From: Hebobacterum sp964559435
GTDB lineage: Bacteria; Armatimonadota; Hebobacteria; Hebobacterales; Hebobacteraceae
Assembly: GCA_964559435.1 (NCBI GenBank)
Contig: CAZLHI010000010.1
Span: 1 to 64,000, forward strand
Direction: 5' to 3'
DNA length: 64,000 nucleotides
Below, piece by piece: positions 23,976 through 32,556 of the stretch. The position numbers were made by a program, and so were the translations under genes. Every line of letters begins with the position of its first letter. The stretch's first letter is position 1. The notes below the pieces were generated by a model, which made no database searches, was not told where the DNA came from, and was given only the letters and a program-made list of their open reading frames with translations.

Positions 23976-26669
23976 ATGAGAGGCCTGAGTGTTGCGGCCG
24001 TGCTGTTCGTTTTCTCTGCTCCGGCGTGGGCGATCACGGTGACGACGGAGGAGAACGGGGAGGTTGCCTTTCTCCAAGGAACGCAGTCGTTCACACGGGT
24101 TACGTGCGGCGCGTTCGGGCCAGAGTGGCAGTGGACATCCCAGGCGCAAGCGGAAGGGGTGGCCTCGCTTTCTGCCGGTCCGCACCGGCGGGAGATCACA
24201 GGCAGGATCGACATCCCGAACAGCACGGCCTGCGTGACGTTCGAGGAGGTGGTCACTCGCGCCGGCGAGGGGCGCGTGCACGCGCAATACGACTTCCTTG
24301 TGACCGAGGGCGGTGACATCAACAGTCTGTGGGTGTCGGCCTACCTGCCGTGCGAACTCTATGCGGGGAAGCCAGCGGTGGCCTACGACGAAGACGGAGA
24401 GACTCTCCACTCGGCTCAACTGCCAGCTACGCTGGGAGAGGCACGTCTGTTTTCTAACAAAGCGGTGTCTCGTCTGGTGGTGGGTGAGGGAGACGCGATT
24501 GGGCTCGAGCTCCGGCTCTCGCCTCCGGCGCAAATACTGCTCCAGGACAATCGCCAGTGGGGCGGCTCGGACTTCGAGGTCAGGCTGGAGGCGCTTGGGG
24601 GCTACGCAGGCGCTTATGTGCCTGCGGGGACGGAGTTCTCGCGGCCTCTGACGGTCGTGCTCGGCGAACCGGCCGACTTCCAGCTCGATCCGAGCAGAGC
24701 GAGGTCGCAAACTGATACAACGGGTTGGGTCCCGTTCGTGATGCCGTGGGATGCCGCGCCGCTTGATCTCTCGTGGCTCAATGACAAGCCGGCGGGGACT
24801 CATGGCTTCCTCACCGTCAAAGACGGTCGCTTGGTCTTCGAGGATGGGACCGAGCCGCGCTTCTGGGGAGTCTGTGTCAGCGCGGCCGCCAACTTCCCGA
24901 CCCACGAGCAGTCGGAGAAGATCGCCGAGCGGATGGCCAAGTTCGGGGTGAACATGGTCCGCACGCACCATGCCGACGCGGGCTGGAGCGATCCTAACTT
25001 GTTCGATGAGAGCCACGGCGACACGCGCCACTTCGACGCCGATGCCCTGGATCGCTTCGACTACTTCGTCCACTGCCTGAAGCGGCAGGGGATATACGTG
25101 TATCTGGACCAGCTCGTCCATCGCAAATTCACCGAAGGTGACGGCGTCGTCAACGCTGATGGGCTCGACTACGCGGCGAAGCCCTACACGCTCTTCGACC
25201 GGCGGCTCATCGAGCTGCAGAAGGAGTTCAGCCGGAAGCTCTGGACCCATGTGAATCCATATACCGGTCTCGCCTACAAGGACGACCCGGCCATCGCGCT
25301 GATGGAGTTCACGAACGAGAACGACATTCTCAGCTTCGATGTCACGGTCGAGCCATACGCCACGAACTTACAGCAGATGTGGCAGGCATGGGCCGCCGCG
25401 CATTCCGTCGACCCGAACCAGCCGGTACGACTCGTCGGAGAGCGGAGCTCAGACGTCCTCCGGTTCCTCGACGAGCTGCAGCAGCAGTACTACTCGGAGA
25501 TGTACTCCTATCTCAGGAGCATCGGGGTCCGGGTCCCCATCGCGGGAAACACGTGGCTGGTGACGGGAGCCAATCTCCCCTCTCAGTCCACCATGGACTA
25601 CATGGACGCGCATGCGTACTGGGACCATCCATACGACAACTACTCGCGGTGGCACAACCGCGCGCAGGTTCACGTTGACCCGAATGGCCAGGCCAACAAC
25701 TTCGCCTGCCTATCGATGAGCCGCGTTCACGAACTGCCCTTCGTATGCTCCGAGTGGGGGCACCCCTGGCCGAACGAGTGGCGCTCGGAGGGGCCGCTGG
25801 CGATGGCGGCCGTGGCGGCGCTGCAGGGATGGAACGGTGTGCTGGCCTACACCTATCGTCACAACTGCGACGTGCCCGTAGACCGCCTAACCGGGGCCTT
25901 CGACATCTTCAACGATCCCGCCGTGTTCGGGCTCTTCCCGGCGGGGGCGCTCATGTTCAGGCGCGGAGATGTGGCCCTGTCCGCGCCCCCGACCGCTGTC
26001 CAGTGGTCAGACAACGACGTCTTCGGCCTGCCGCAGCTCTCAGTGTGGGGCGGGCAGCCGGCTTATCGGTCGCTCTGTGAGCGGACCTCGGTCGTGACTG
26101 CCCTGAGTCCTCCATCCGGTGTCAAAGGGATCGTCGGACCGACGGATTTCCCCGCAACGGCCGGCCCGACGTGGACCGAGTCTGACACGGGAGAGCTCAG
26201 GCGCGATTGGGTCCAGGGCGTCGGCACAATCGACAGCCCTCGATCGCAGGCCGCTTATGGCTTCCTCGGCGAGGCGGGCCGGATTGAGCTGACGGATGTG
26301 GTGCTCTCCGTGACCAACGACTTCGCGGTCGTTTCGGTCACGTCGCTCGACACCAAGCCAATCTCTGGTTCTAACCATTTGCTGGTGACGGCGGTCGGGC
26401 GGGCTGAGAACACCGATACGGTGTACAACCTGACCCACACGAAGCTGCACGCCGCGGGACGCGGTCCCGTCCTCGTCGAGCCGGTCACGGGGCAAGTGAG
26501 GATTCGCAACGCCGACACCAGCTTCGCCGTCCACGCCATCGGCCCGGATGGCTCACGCACCTCCCTTGGTGCACCGGCCGTGAGCGAAGAGGGGATGACG
26601 GTCGATCTTAGCGCCGCCGCGGCGACCATCTTCTACGAGATCAAGGGAGCCGGCGTGCCGGATTCCTAG
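23976..26669 (+). CDS. Secreted GH5-like glycoside hydrolase, multidomain
   Basis: 897 residues from ATG 23976, with a GGAGG-rich leader. The signal peptide ends around A-W-A-I (residue 21). An N-terminal beta-rich region of about 230 residues leads into a TIM barrel from about 265 (FWGVCVSAAANFP). The acid/base Glu is probably in EFTNENDI (about 446) and the nucleophile Glu in VCSEWGHPW (about 592), the placement seen in clan A hydrolases. A C-terminal beta region of about 200 residues follows. Substrate unknown, probably a plant or microbial polysaccharide outside the cytoplasm. Confidence 0.75.
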   Translation: MRGLSVAAVLFVFSAPAWAITVTTEENGEVAFLQGTQSFTRVTCGAFGPEWQWTSQAQAEGVASLSAGPHRREITGRIDIPNSTACVTFEEVVTRAGEGRVHAQYDFLVTEGGDINSLWVSAYLPCELYAGKPAVAYDEDGETLHSAQLPATLGEARLFSNKAVSRLVVGEGDAIGLELRLSPPAQILLQDNRQWGGSDFEVRLEALGGYAGAYVPAGTEFSRPLTVVLGEPADFQLDPSRARSQTDTTGWVPFVMPWDAAPLDLSWLNDKPAGTHGFLTVKDGRLVFEDGTEPRFWGVCVSAAANFPTHEQSEKIAERMAKFGVNMVRTHHADAGWSDPNLFDESHGDTRHFDADALDRFDYFVHCLKRQGIYVYLDQLVHRKFTEGDGVVNADGLDYAAKPYTLFDRRLIELQKEFSRKLWTHVNPYTGLAYKDDPAIALMEFTNENDILSFDVTVEPYATNLQQMWQAWAAAHSVDPNQPVRLVGERSSDVLRFLDELQQQYYSEMYSYLRSIGVRVPIAGNTWLVTGANLPSQSTMDYMDAHAYWDHPYDNYSRWHNRAQVHVDPNGQANNFACLSMSRVHELPFVCSEWGHPWPNEWRSEGPLAMAAVAALQGWNGVLAYTYRHNCDVPVDRLTGAFDIFNDPAVFGLFPAGALMFRRGDVALSAPPTAVQWSDNDVFGLPQLSVWGGQPAYRSLCERTSVVTALSPPSGVKGIVGPTDFPATAGPTWTESDTGELRRDWVQGVGTIDSPRSQAAYGFLGEAGRIELTDVVLSVTNDFAVVSVTSLDTKPISGSNHLLVTAVGRAENTDTVYNLTHTKLHAAGRGPVLVEPVTGQVRIRNADTSFAVHAIGPDGSRTSLGAPAVSEEGMTVDLSAAAATIFYEIKGAGVPDS

Positions 26670-26738
26670 CTCGAGGTGCGCCCGACCGAACGCGCGCCGC
26701 GCCGACCGGAAGGCCGAATCCGGGGTCGGCCCGCGGGC

Positions 26739-28454
26739 CTAGCGCTGAGCCACCTGCAGTGTCCTCAGACGATTGAGCGCTGCGGCCAGCTCGTGGCGCC
26801 GCGGGCGGGCGTAGTCGGCCGCGAGGTCCGGCACCATCGCCTCCAGCCCGCGCTCGTCGAGTTCGCGCTCGACGAGATCAAGGATCTCCGGCAGGCTGCG
26901 CTTCCCGTCGAAGAGCCGGTCGGCCACTTCATGGATGATCCACCCACAGGCCCTTACCTGTGACTGCTCGACGATCTGCTCGACCGCGGAGAGATCGATC
27001 TCCTCACGGCCAAATGAGATTGCGTCCTCGCCGCGCGCCCTGATCTTGACGCGTCGGCCGCGCCGCGCCTGCACGCCGTGCGCGAGCGGGACGCGTGCGC
27101 GCAGATCGGTGAAATGGCCGGCGAACTCGCCCCGCCTGCCGGTGCGATGTTCCTGCGCGATCGCGCGGGCCGCCTCGGTGACGTCCTGCGGCCGGTAGCT
27201 GTCGAGCATGACAACGGTGTCGGCGACATCGAAGTAGTCACCCGATCCGCCCATCACCAGGATGGATGAGACGCCGCGCTCCTCGTACAGCGCCCGGATC
27301 GTGTCGATCAGGGGGGTGATCGGCTCCTTCTCCTTGGCGACGAGGGCCTGCATCCGTTCGTCACGTATCACGAAATTGGTGGCCGATGTGTCCTCGTCGA
27401 GCAGCAGGACCTGCGCGCCTGACTCCAGCGCCTCGATGATGTTCGCCGCCTGGGAGGTCGATCCGGAGGCGTTCGGCGTCGAGAACGCCCTGGTGTCTCT
27501 CCCGAAGGGAAGGTTGCTGATGAAGGGAGAGATATCAACCTTCTCGATGAACCGGCCGTCCTCGGCGCGGATCTTCACCGCATCCGAATGGGAGACGACA
27601 TACTCCCGGCCGTCGCCGGGGAGGTGGTCGTACACACCGCGAGAGATGGCGTTCAGCAGCGTCGATTTCCCATGGTATCCGCCGCCGACGATCAGCGTCA
27701 CTCCCTCCGGGATTCCCATGCCCGCCACTGGGCCGCAGTTCGGCCCTTCCAGTTCGGCCCTGAGGGAGGCGGGCGACTCGAAGGGCACGACCTGGCCCTG
27801 CAGGGGCCGGTCGCTGACCCCGCTCTCCCGTGGCAGCACTGCTCCTTCCTGCACGAATGCCACCAGCTTGCGCGGCTTGAGTTGGCGGCGCAGAGCCTGC
27901 GCGTCCTCCACTGTCTCGACGTGGCGCAGGACCTCTGCCGCCGGCAGACTGCCGTGCAGCAGCGAGGCGGTGACGATGGCTGGCACATCCTGGCACAGCA
28001 TCTCCTCCGCCTGCCGTCCCGCGATGCGGCGGCCGAAGGCGGGAAGGCCGAGGAAGAAGCGGACCTCGACGTGCTCGCCGGTAACACGGGCCGAGGTGCG
28101 TTCGAGCACCTCCTGGGAGCAGCGGGCCGTATAGATCTCGCCGCTTTTTCCCGACCCGCGGTCCCGCCGGGGGCGGGCCCCGCAGGCCGCACCGAAGCCC
28201 CGCGTGAGGTAGTCCTCGAGCGCCATTCTCCGTGCTCGGTTCGAGAAGAGCGCGGGGGGAAAGTGAGCGACGGCCGCGGGCACCCGGAGGCGTAGACGGC
28301 TCGGCGAGGCAAACGGGTCGCCTTGCACATGGTCTATGAAGAGGGCGTACCGGCCGAAGTCGTATCTCCCCTGGAGATCCTTGTATGCCTTGTATCGCCG
28401 GCCGTCGATCCGGCGCAAGGAATCCCGGAGGCTAGCATGAGGCAGAGTAGACAT
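26739..28454 (-). CDS. ABC-class P-loop ATPase (PF09818 family)
   Basis: 571 residues, the usual length of this family. The N-terminal 240 residues are the characteristic nucleotide-independent region (RRIDGRRYKAYKDLQG, FFLGLPAFGRRI). The Walker A is GGGYHGKSTLLNAI. The signature-like stretch is FSTPNASGSTSQAANIIEAL, and Walker B is VLLLDEDTSATNF. VMGGSGDYFDVAD follows. The family is conserved but of unknown role; an RNA or ribosome function has been suggested for some members elsewhere but nothing here tests it. It is followed at 44 bases by no gene on the same strand; sixA lies 29 bases upstream on the same strand. Confidence 0.9.
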   Translation of the reverse strand: MSTLPHASLRDSLRRIDGRRYKAYKDLQGRYDFGRYALFIDHVQGDPFASPSRLRLRVPAAVAHFPPALFSNRARRMALEDYLTRGFGAACGARPRRDRGSGKSGEIYTARCSQEVLERTSARVTGEHVEVRFFLGLPAFGRRIAGRQAEEMLCQDVPAIVTASLLHGSLPAAEVLRHVETVEDAQALRRQLKPRKLVAFVQEGAVLPRESGVSDRPLQGQVVPFESPASLRAELEGPNCGPVAGMGIPEGVTLIVGGGYHGKSTLLNAISRGVYDHLPGDGREYVVSHSDAVKIRAEDGRFIEKVDISPFISNLPFGRDTRAFSTPNASGSTSQAANIIEALESGAQVLLLDEDTSATNFVIRDERMQALVAKEKEPITPLIDTIRALYEERGVSSILVMGGSGDYFDVADTVVMLDSYRPQDVTEAARAIAQEHRTGRRGEFAGHFTDLRARVPLAHGVQARRGRRVKIRARGEDAISFGREEIDLSAVEQIVEQSQVRACGWIIHEVADRLFDGKRSLPEILDLVERELDERGLEAMVPDLAADYARPRRHELAAALNRLRTLQVAQR

Positions 28455-28482
28455 GGTTCTTGGCGGTTCCCCTGGTTCCGAG

Positions 28483-28950
28483 TCAGTCGGAGGCGAGCAG
28501 CTTCGGGGAGACGAGCCACATCAGCGTCCCGTGTCCCGGCTCGAACGTCTCGACGTCCACGCGGGCCGCTCCGCTCGTCCTGAGCTTCACCCGCCCTCCT
28601 GTCAACTGCCCAACGATAGTGCTGAGGTCGGGCTCGTGTCCCACCAGCATCACGCGCGCCTTGGCGCACTCGGCGACCAGTGTCTGCACGGCCCCGACAG
28701 TTGCCCCCGAGCGGAGCCTCTCATCGGCTCCCGTCTTCACGCCGAAGACCTGCTGCAGGATCTCGCCCGTCTGCCGGGCGCGGAGCAGGGGGCTGGTGCA
28801 GATCGCCTGTGGCCTTACGCGAGCGGCTCGCAGCGCCGCTGCCACGGTGCGGCTGTCTCGCTTGCCTTGATCCGTGAGCTGGCGAGACTCGTCCGAGCCA
28901 CCGGGTGCGGCCGGCTCGGCCTCCCCATGTCTGAAGAAGTAGATCTCCAT
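28483..28950 (-). CDS. sixA: Phosphohistidine phosphatase SixA-like protein
   Basis: 155 residues, a compact histidine phosphatase. The catalytic RHGEA lies at residues 7-11. QLTDQGKRDSRTVAAAL follows, then TSPLLRARQTGEIL and the second catalytic His in VMLVGHEPDLS. The length fits SixA, which removes phosphate from phosphohistidine in His-Asp or PTS relay proteins. Same strand as the ABC-class ATPase gene and likely co-transcribed. The C-terminus LASD is intact. Confidence 0.88.
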   Translation of the reverse strand: MEIYFFRHGEAEPAAPGGSDESRQLTDQGKRDSRTVAAALRAARVRPQAICTSPLLRARQTGEILQQVFGVKTGADERLRSGATVGAVQTLVAECAKARVMLVGHEPDLSTIVGQLTGGRVKLRTSGAARVDVETFEPGHGTLMWLVSPKLLASD

Positions 28951-29037
28951 GGCGCTGGCGCTCCCTCGTGGCCTCGATGAATGCCCAGGACCATCTTCGA
29001 GCCGCCGGGGGAAAGGGCCTGCCCTGTGGGCTGGGGG

Positions 29038-29080
29038 TTGACGCGATCGCCGGGACGCGCTACACTCTTTTAGGAGTGTA
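29038..29080 (+). promoter_or_regulatory. Promoter with overlapping palindromic operator for the RHH-sat operon
   Basis: TTGACG (29038-29043), a 17-base spacer, then TACACT (29061-29066). The -10 lies within an inverted repeat with perfect 7-bp arms, TACACTC (29061-29067) and GAGTGTA (29074-29080). The first gene downstream encodes a ribbon-helix-helix protein, so autorepression by occlusion of the -10 element is likely. Confidence 0.75.
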
Positions 29081-29085
29081 AGGCA

Positions 29086-29334
29086 ATGGCGCCCCGCGAT
29101 CCCTCAGAGATGGTGACGCTGAAGATTCCTCGCCCACTCTATGAGCGCCTCGGGCAGCTCATCGAGGGGACGGGGTTTCGATCAGTCACCGAGTTCGCCA
29201 CCTACGTGCTCCGAGATCTGGCCTCGCATCCGGCGCCACCACGGCGCGCAGAGGAGGAGCCGGCGACCGGACGGATGACCGATGCAGAGCTGAAGGCCGC
29301 GCGGCAGCGGCTGCGCGAGCTGGGATACCTGTAG
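29086..29334 (+). CDS. Ribbon-helix-helix small protein with LGYL tail
   Basis: 82 residues. MVTLKIPRPLYERLGQLI forms the DNA-binding strand and first helix of an Arc/MetJ fold, and FRSVTEFATYVLRDLA the second helix. A linker of about 25 residues (PAPPRRAEEEPATG) leads to a helix ending RQRLRELGYL, the tail shared with CysC, DUF2061 and sulfatase-like proteins in the window. It lies immediately upstream of sat. It could be the operon's repressor, with the palindrome overlapping its promoter, or a non-DNA-binding adaptor that carries the tail. Confidence 0.75.
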   Translation: MAPRDPSEMVTLKIPRPLYERLGQLIEGTGFRSVTEFATYVLRDLASHPAPPRRAEEEPATGRMTDAELKAARQRLRELGYL

Positions 29335-29361
29335 GCACATTAAGGAGTTGAGGCCCCACCG

Positions 29362-30507
29362 ATGATCCACCCCCATGGCGGAAGACTTGTCAATCGCATG
29401 GTCTCGGGCGAACAGCGAGAGCAGCTCGCGAAGAGGTGCGGCGAGCTGCCGAAGCTCGCCCTGAACCAGAGGGAGCTGGCCGATCTCGAGATGATCGCGG
29501 CGGGAGCGATGAGCCCACTCGAGGGCTTCATGACGGAGTCGGACTACCGCAGCGTGGTCGACTCGATGCGGCTGGCGAACGGGATCGTGTGGAGCATCCC
29601 GGTGGTCCTCTCCGCCAAGAGTGACGATCACAAGCAGTTGAAGAGTGGGGATGAGTTGGCCCTGGTGGACCAGGCGGGCCGCGCCCTTGCGGTGATGGAG
29701 GTGGAGGGCTGCTACGAGGTCGACCACGACTACGAGGCGCAGATGGTGCTGCGCACCAACGACGACGGGCATCCAGGCGTCCAGTACCTTCGCAGCATCG
29801 CGCCGGTCTACATCGGCGGCCCGATTAAGATGATCCGGCGGCCGGAGCAGAGGGATTTTGTGAGGTACAGGCTGGAGCCGAAGGAGACTCGGGTCCTGTT
29901 CTCGACGAAGGGATGGAATCGCATCGCGGCCTTCCAGACGCGCAACCCGATACACCGGGCGCACGAGTACCTCCAGAAGTGTGCGCTCGAGGTGACGGAC
30001 GGGCTCCTCATCCATCCCCTCGTGGGCGAGACAAAGAGCGACGACATCCCGGCCGACGTGCGGATGCGGTGCTACGAGGAGCTGATCTCGAAGTACTACC
30101 CGAGGGACCGCGTCGTGCTGTCCGTGTTCCCGGCCGCCATGCGCTATGCGGGCCCGAGGGAGGCCATCTTCCACGCGCTGGTGCGAAAGAACTACGGCTG
30201 CACGCACTTCATCGTCGGGCGGGATCACGCCGGCGTCGGAGACTACTACGGGACGTATGACGCTCATGCCATCTTCGGGGAGTTCGAGCCGCAGGAGATC
30301 GACATCACTCCGTTGTTGTTCGACCACGCCTTCTTCTGCCGGACGTGCGGCAATATGGCCACCACGAAGACGTGCCCGCACGGGAAGAAAGAGCACGTGT
30401 TTCTCAGCGGGACGAAGGTCCGCGAGATGCTGGGCCGGGGGGAGCTTCCTCCCGCGGAGTTCACCCGGCCCGAGGTGGCGAAGCTGCTCGCCGAGGGCAC
30501 CGGATGA
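29362..30507 (+). CDS. sat: ATP sulfurylase (sulfate adenylyltransferase), homomeric Sat type
   Basis: 381 residues, the single-chain Sat type and not CysD/CysN. Catalytic motifs are QTRNPIHRAHEY (about 192, binds sulfate and ATP phosphates) and GRDHAGVGDYYG (about 285). The C-terminal Cys set (FFCRTCGNMATTKTCPHG) forms the zinc knuckle found in bacterial Sat, and FLSGTKVREML follows. It makes APS from ATP and sulfate. The next but one gene is APS kinase, so the pathway here leads to PAPS. No APS/PAPS reductase, sulfite reductase or inorganic pyrophosphatase is nearby. Confidence 0.95.
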   Translation: MIHPHGGRLVNRMVSGEQREQLAKRCGELPKLALNQRELADLEMIAAGAMSPLEGFMTESDYRSVVDSMRLANGIVWSIPVVLSAKSDDHKQLKSGDELALVDQAGRALAVMEVEGCYEVDHDYEAQMVLRTNDDGHPGVQYLRSIAPVYIGGPIKMIRRPEQRDFVRYRLEPKETRVLFSTKGWNRIAAFQTRNPIHRAHEYLQKCALEVTDGLLIHPLVGETKSDDIPADVRMRCYEELISKYYPRDRVVLSVFPAAMRYAGPREAIFHALVRKNYGCTHFIVGRDHAGVGDYYGTYDAHAIFGEFEPQEIDITPLLFDHAFFCRTCGNMATTKTCPHGKKEHVFLSGTKVREMLGRGELPPAEFTRPEVAKLLAEGTG

Positions 30508-30517
30508 GAGGTCGAGA

Positions 30518-31897
30518 ATGAAGCGTCTCGTCGTCGTCGGTTTGGACTGCTTCACTCCTCAGTGGGCGCTCGAGGCATGGCTCGATGAGATGCCGAACCT
30601 CAGGGCGATCGTCGAGCAGGGCGTCGGCGCGCGGCTGAACTCGACCATCCCTCCCATAACCGTGCCCGCCTGGACGGCGATGCTGACCTCCAAGGACCCC
30701 GGCATGCTCGGGGTCTACGGATTCCGGAATCGCGCTTCCTATGAATACGACTCGCTGAAGGTCACGAACGCGAGCGCCATCACCGCGCGGACCGTCTGGA
30801 ACTACCTCTCCCGCAACCGGCTGAAGTCGCTCCTCCTCGGCATCCCTCAGACCTATCCGCCCAAGCCGCTGAACGGCATCATGGTGTCCGGTTTCATGAC
30901 TCCCAGCAGGGATGTTACGTTCACGCATCCCGAGGGCATAAAGGATGTCCTCGATCAGGCGGCCGGCGGCGAGTATATCATCGACGTGAAGGACTTCCGA
31001 ACCGACGACAAGGAGGCGCTGCTCGACTCGGTCAAGAACATGACCGCGGCCCGCTTCCGCGCCTTCCGCGCGCTCCTTCGGGTTGACGACTTCGACTTCG
31101 CGATGATGGTCGAGATGGGGCCCGATCGCCTCCAGCATGGCTTCTGGCGCTACTGCGACCCCTCCCACAGGCTCTTCGAGAAGGGCAATCCCTACGAGAA
31201 TGTCCTGCACGATTACTACGTCAGCATCGACGAGGAGATCGGCCGCACCGTCGGGGCGGCCGGCGAGCGCGCGTCCTTCATGGTGGTATCCGATCACGGT
31301 GCGAAGGCCATGGATGGGGCCATCTGCATCAACGAATGGTTGCAGCGGGAGGGATATCTCACGCTGAAGGAACAGCCCGGGAAGCGCACGCGGCTTACCC
31401 CCGCCATGATCGATTGGGAGAACACGAAGGCATGGGGCGAAGGCGGATACTACGGGCGGCTTTTCCTCAACGTCGCGGGCCGCGAGCCCCAGGGGACGAT
31501 ACCTCCCGGCGCGTACGAGGGAGTGAGAAGGGAACTGATGTCGGCCCTGGAGGTGCTGGGTGACGAAGATGGCAAGCCGATCGGCACGCGGGTCTTCAAG
31601 CCAGAGGACCTGTATCGCGAGATCAACAACATCGCGCCGGACATTATCGTGTACTTCGGCGATCTCGATTGGCGATCGGCCGGCTCGGTTGGCGTCGGGT
31701 CCGTTCACCTGAGGGAGAACGACACCGGCCCTGATGATGCCAACCACCTGCCCGATGGGATCTTTGTGTGGGACGGCGGCGAGCCCGGCCAGCTACGCAG
31801 GGCCGAGCGCTATCAGATATACGACGTAGCGCCAACCATCCTGCGCTTCTTCGGACTCGATGTGCCGGAGGATATGATCGGTGAGTCGATCATTTAG
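30518..31897 (+). CDS. AlkP-superfamily type I phosphodiesterase/nucleotide pyrophosphatase-like protein (1)
   Basis: 459 residues from ATG 30518, eleven bases after sat. VVGLDCFTPQWAL holds the first metal Asp. STIPPITVPAWTAMLTSKDP contains the likely nucleophile, and GMLGVYGF follows. The second metal cluster is VVSDHGAKAMDG, and the late His-bearing segment reads DANHLPDGIFV. There is no signal peptide or membrane helix, so it should act in the cytoplasm. Relatives hydrolyse nucleotide phosphodiesters or transfer phospho groups. Lying between sat and cysC, it may act on APS, PAPS, PAP or on a sulfated product; this is inference. Confidence 0.85.
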   Translation: MKRLVVVGLDCFTPQWALEAWLDEMPNLRAIVEQGVGARLNSTIPPITVPAWTAMLTSKDPGMLGVYGFRNRASYEYDSLKVTNASAITARTVWNYLSRNRLKSLLLGIPQTYPPKPLNGIMVSGFMTPSRDVTFTHPEGIKDVLDQAAGGEYIIDVKDFRTDDKEALLDSVKNMTAARFRAFRALLRVDDFDFAMMVEMGPDRLQHGFWRYCDPSHRLFEKGNPYENVLHDYYVSIDEEIGRTVGAAGERASFMVVSDHGAKAMDGAICINEWLQREGYLTLKEQPGKRTRLTPAMIDWENTKAWGEGGYYGRLFLNVAGREPQGTIPPGAYEGVRRELMSALEVLGDEDGKPIGTRVFKPEDLYREINNIAPDIIVYFGDLDWRSAGSVGVGSVHLRENDTGPDDANHLPDGIFVWDGGEPGQLRRAERYQIYDVAPTILRFFGLDVPEDMIGESII

Positions 31898-31940
31898 GCG
31901 GAGGCCGGCCCTGGCGCAATCCGTACAGGGAAGGTGAGCG

Positions 31941-32543
31941 ATGGCGAAGGGATTCACACTCTGGTTCACCGGTCTTCCGGGGTCCGGGAAGAGCACGCTC
32001 GCGGAGAGAGTGCGAGACATATTGCTCGAACGCGGCATGAAGGTCGAGGTGCTCGACGGTGATGAGGTCCGCAAGAACCTCAGCAAAGGCCTCGGCTACT
32101 CAAAGGAGGACCGCGACACGAACATCCGCCGCATCGGCTGGGTATGCCACCTGCTGACGCGCAACGACCTGGTGGCCATATCGGCCGCTATCTCTCCCTA
32201 CAAGGAGATCCGGGACGAGAACCGCGAGCTCATCGGCCGCTTCGTCGAGGTGTACTGCAAGTGCGACATCGACACGCTGAGGGGCCGCGACCCGAAGGGC
32301 CTGTATGAGAAGGCCCTGAAAGGCGAGATCAAGAATTTCACCGGCGTGAGCGATCCGTACGAGCCTCCCGAGAAACCCGAGGTCGTCGTCGATACCGCCA
32401 GGGAGGACATCGACACGTGCGTACAGCGGATAGTCGGCACCCTCGAACAGCTCGCCTACATCCCGGCCGGGGATGGCCGCGGCTACAGTGATGACGAAGA
32501 AGAAGGCATCAAGCAGCGGTTGAAGGACCTGGGTTACATCTAG
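31941..32543 (+). CDS. cysC: Adenylylsulfate (APS) kinase, with LGYI tail
   Basis: 200 residues. The P-loop GLPGSGKST lies at 11-19, followed by VLDGDEVRKNLSKGLGYSKEDRDTN (APS-binding) and YCKCDIDTLRGRDPKGLY. The body agrees with bacterial CysC through about residue 172. An extra acidic C-terminal segment follows (GRGYSDDEEEGIKQRLKDLGYI) which standard CysC lacks. It ends in the same motif as six other proteins here. It phosphorylates APS to PAPS, the universal sulfuryl donor. Confidence 0.95.
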   Translation: MAKGFTLWFTGLPGSGKSTLAERVRDILLERGMKVEVLDGDEVRKNLSKGLGYSKEDRDTNIRRIGWVCHLLTRNDLVAISAAISPYKEIRDENRELIGRFVEVYCKCDIDTLRGRDPKGLYEKALKGEIKNFTGVSDPYEPPEKPEVVVDTAREDIDTCVQRIVGTLEQLAYIPAGDGRGYSDDEEEGIKQRLKDLGYI

Positions 32544-32556
32544 GATTGTAGCAAAC

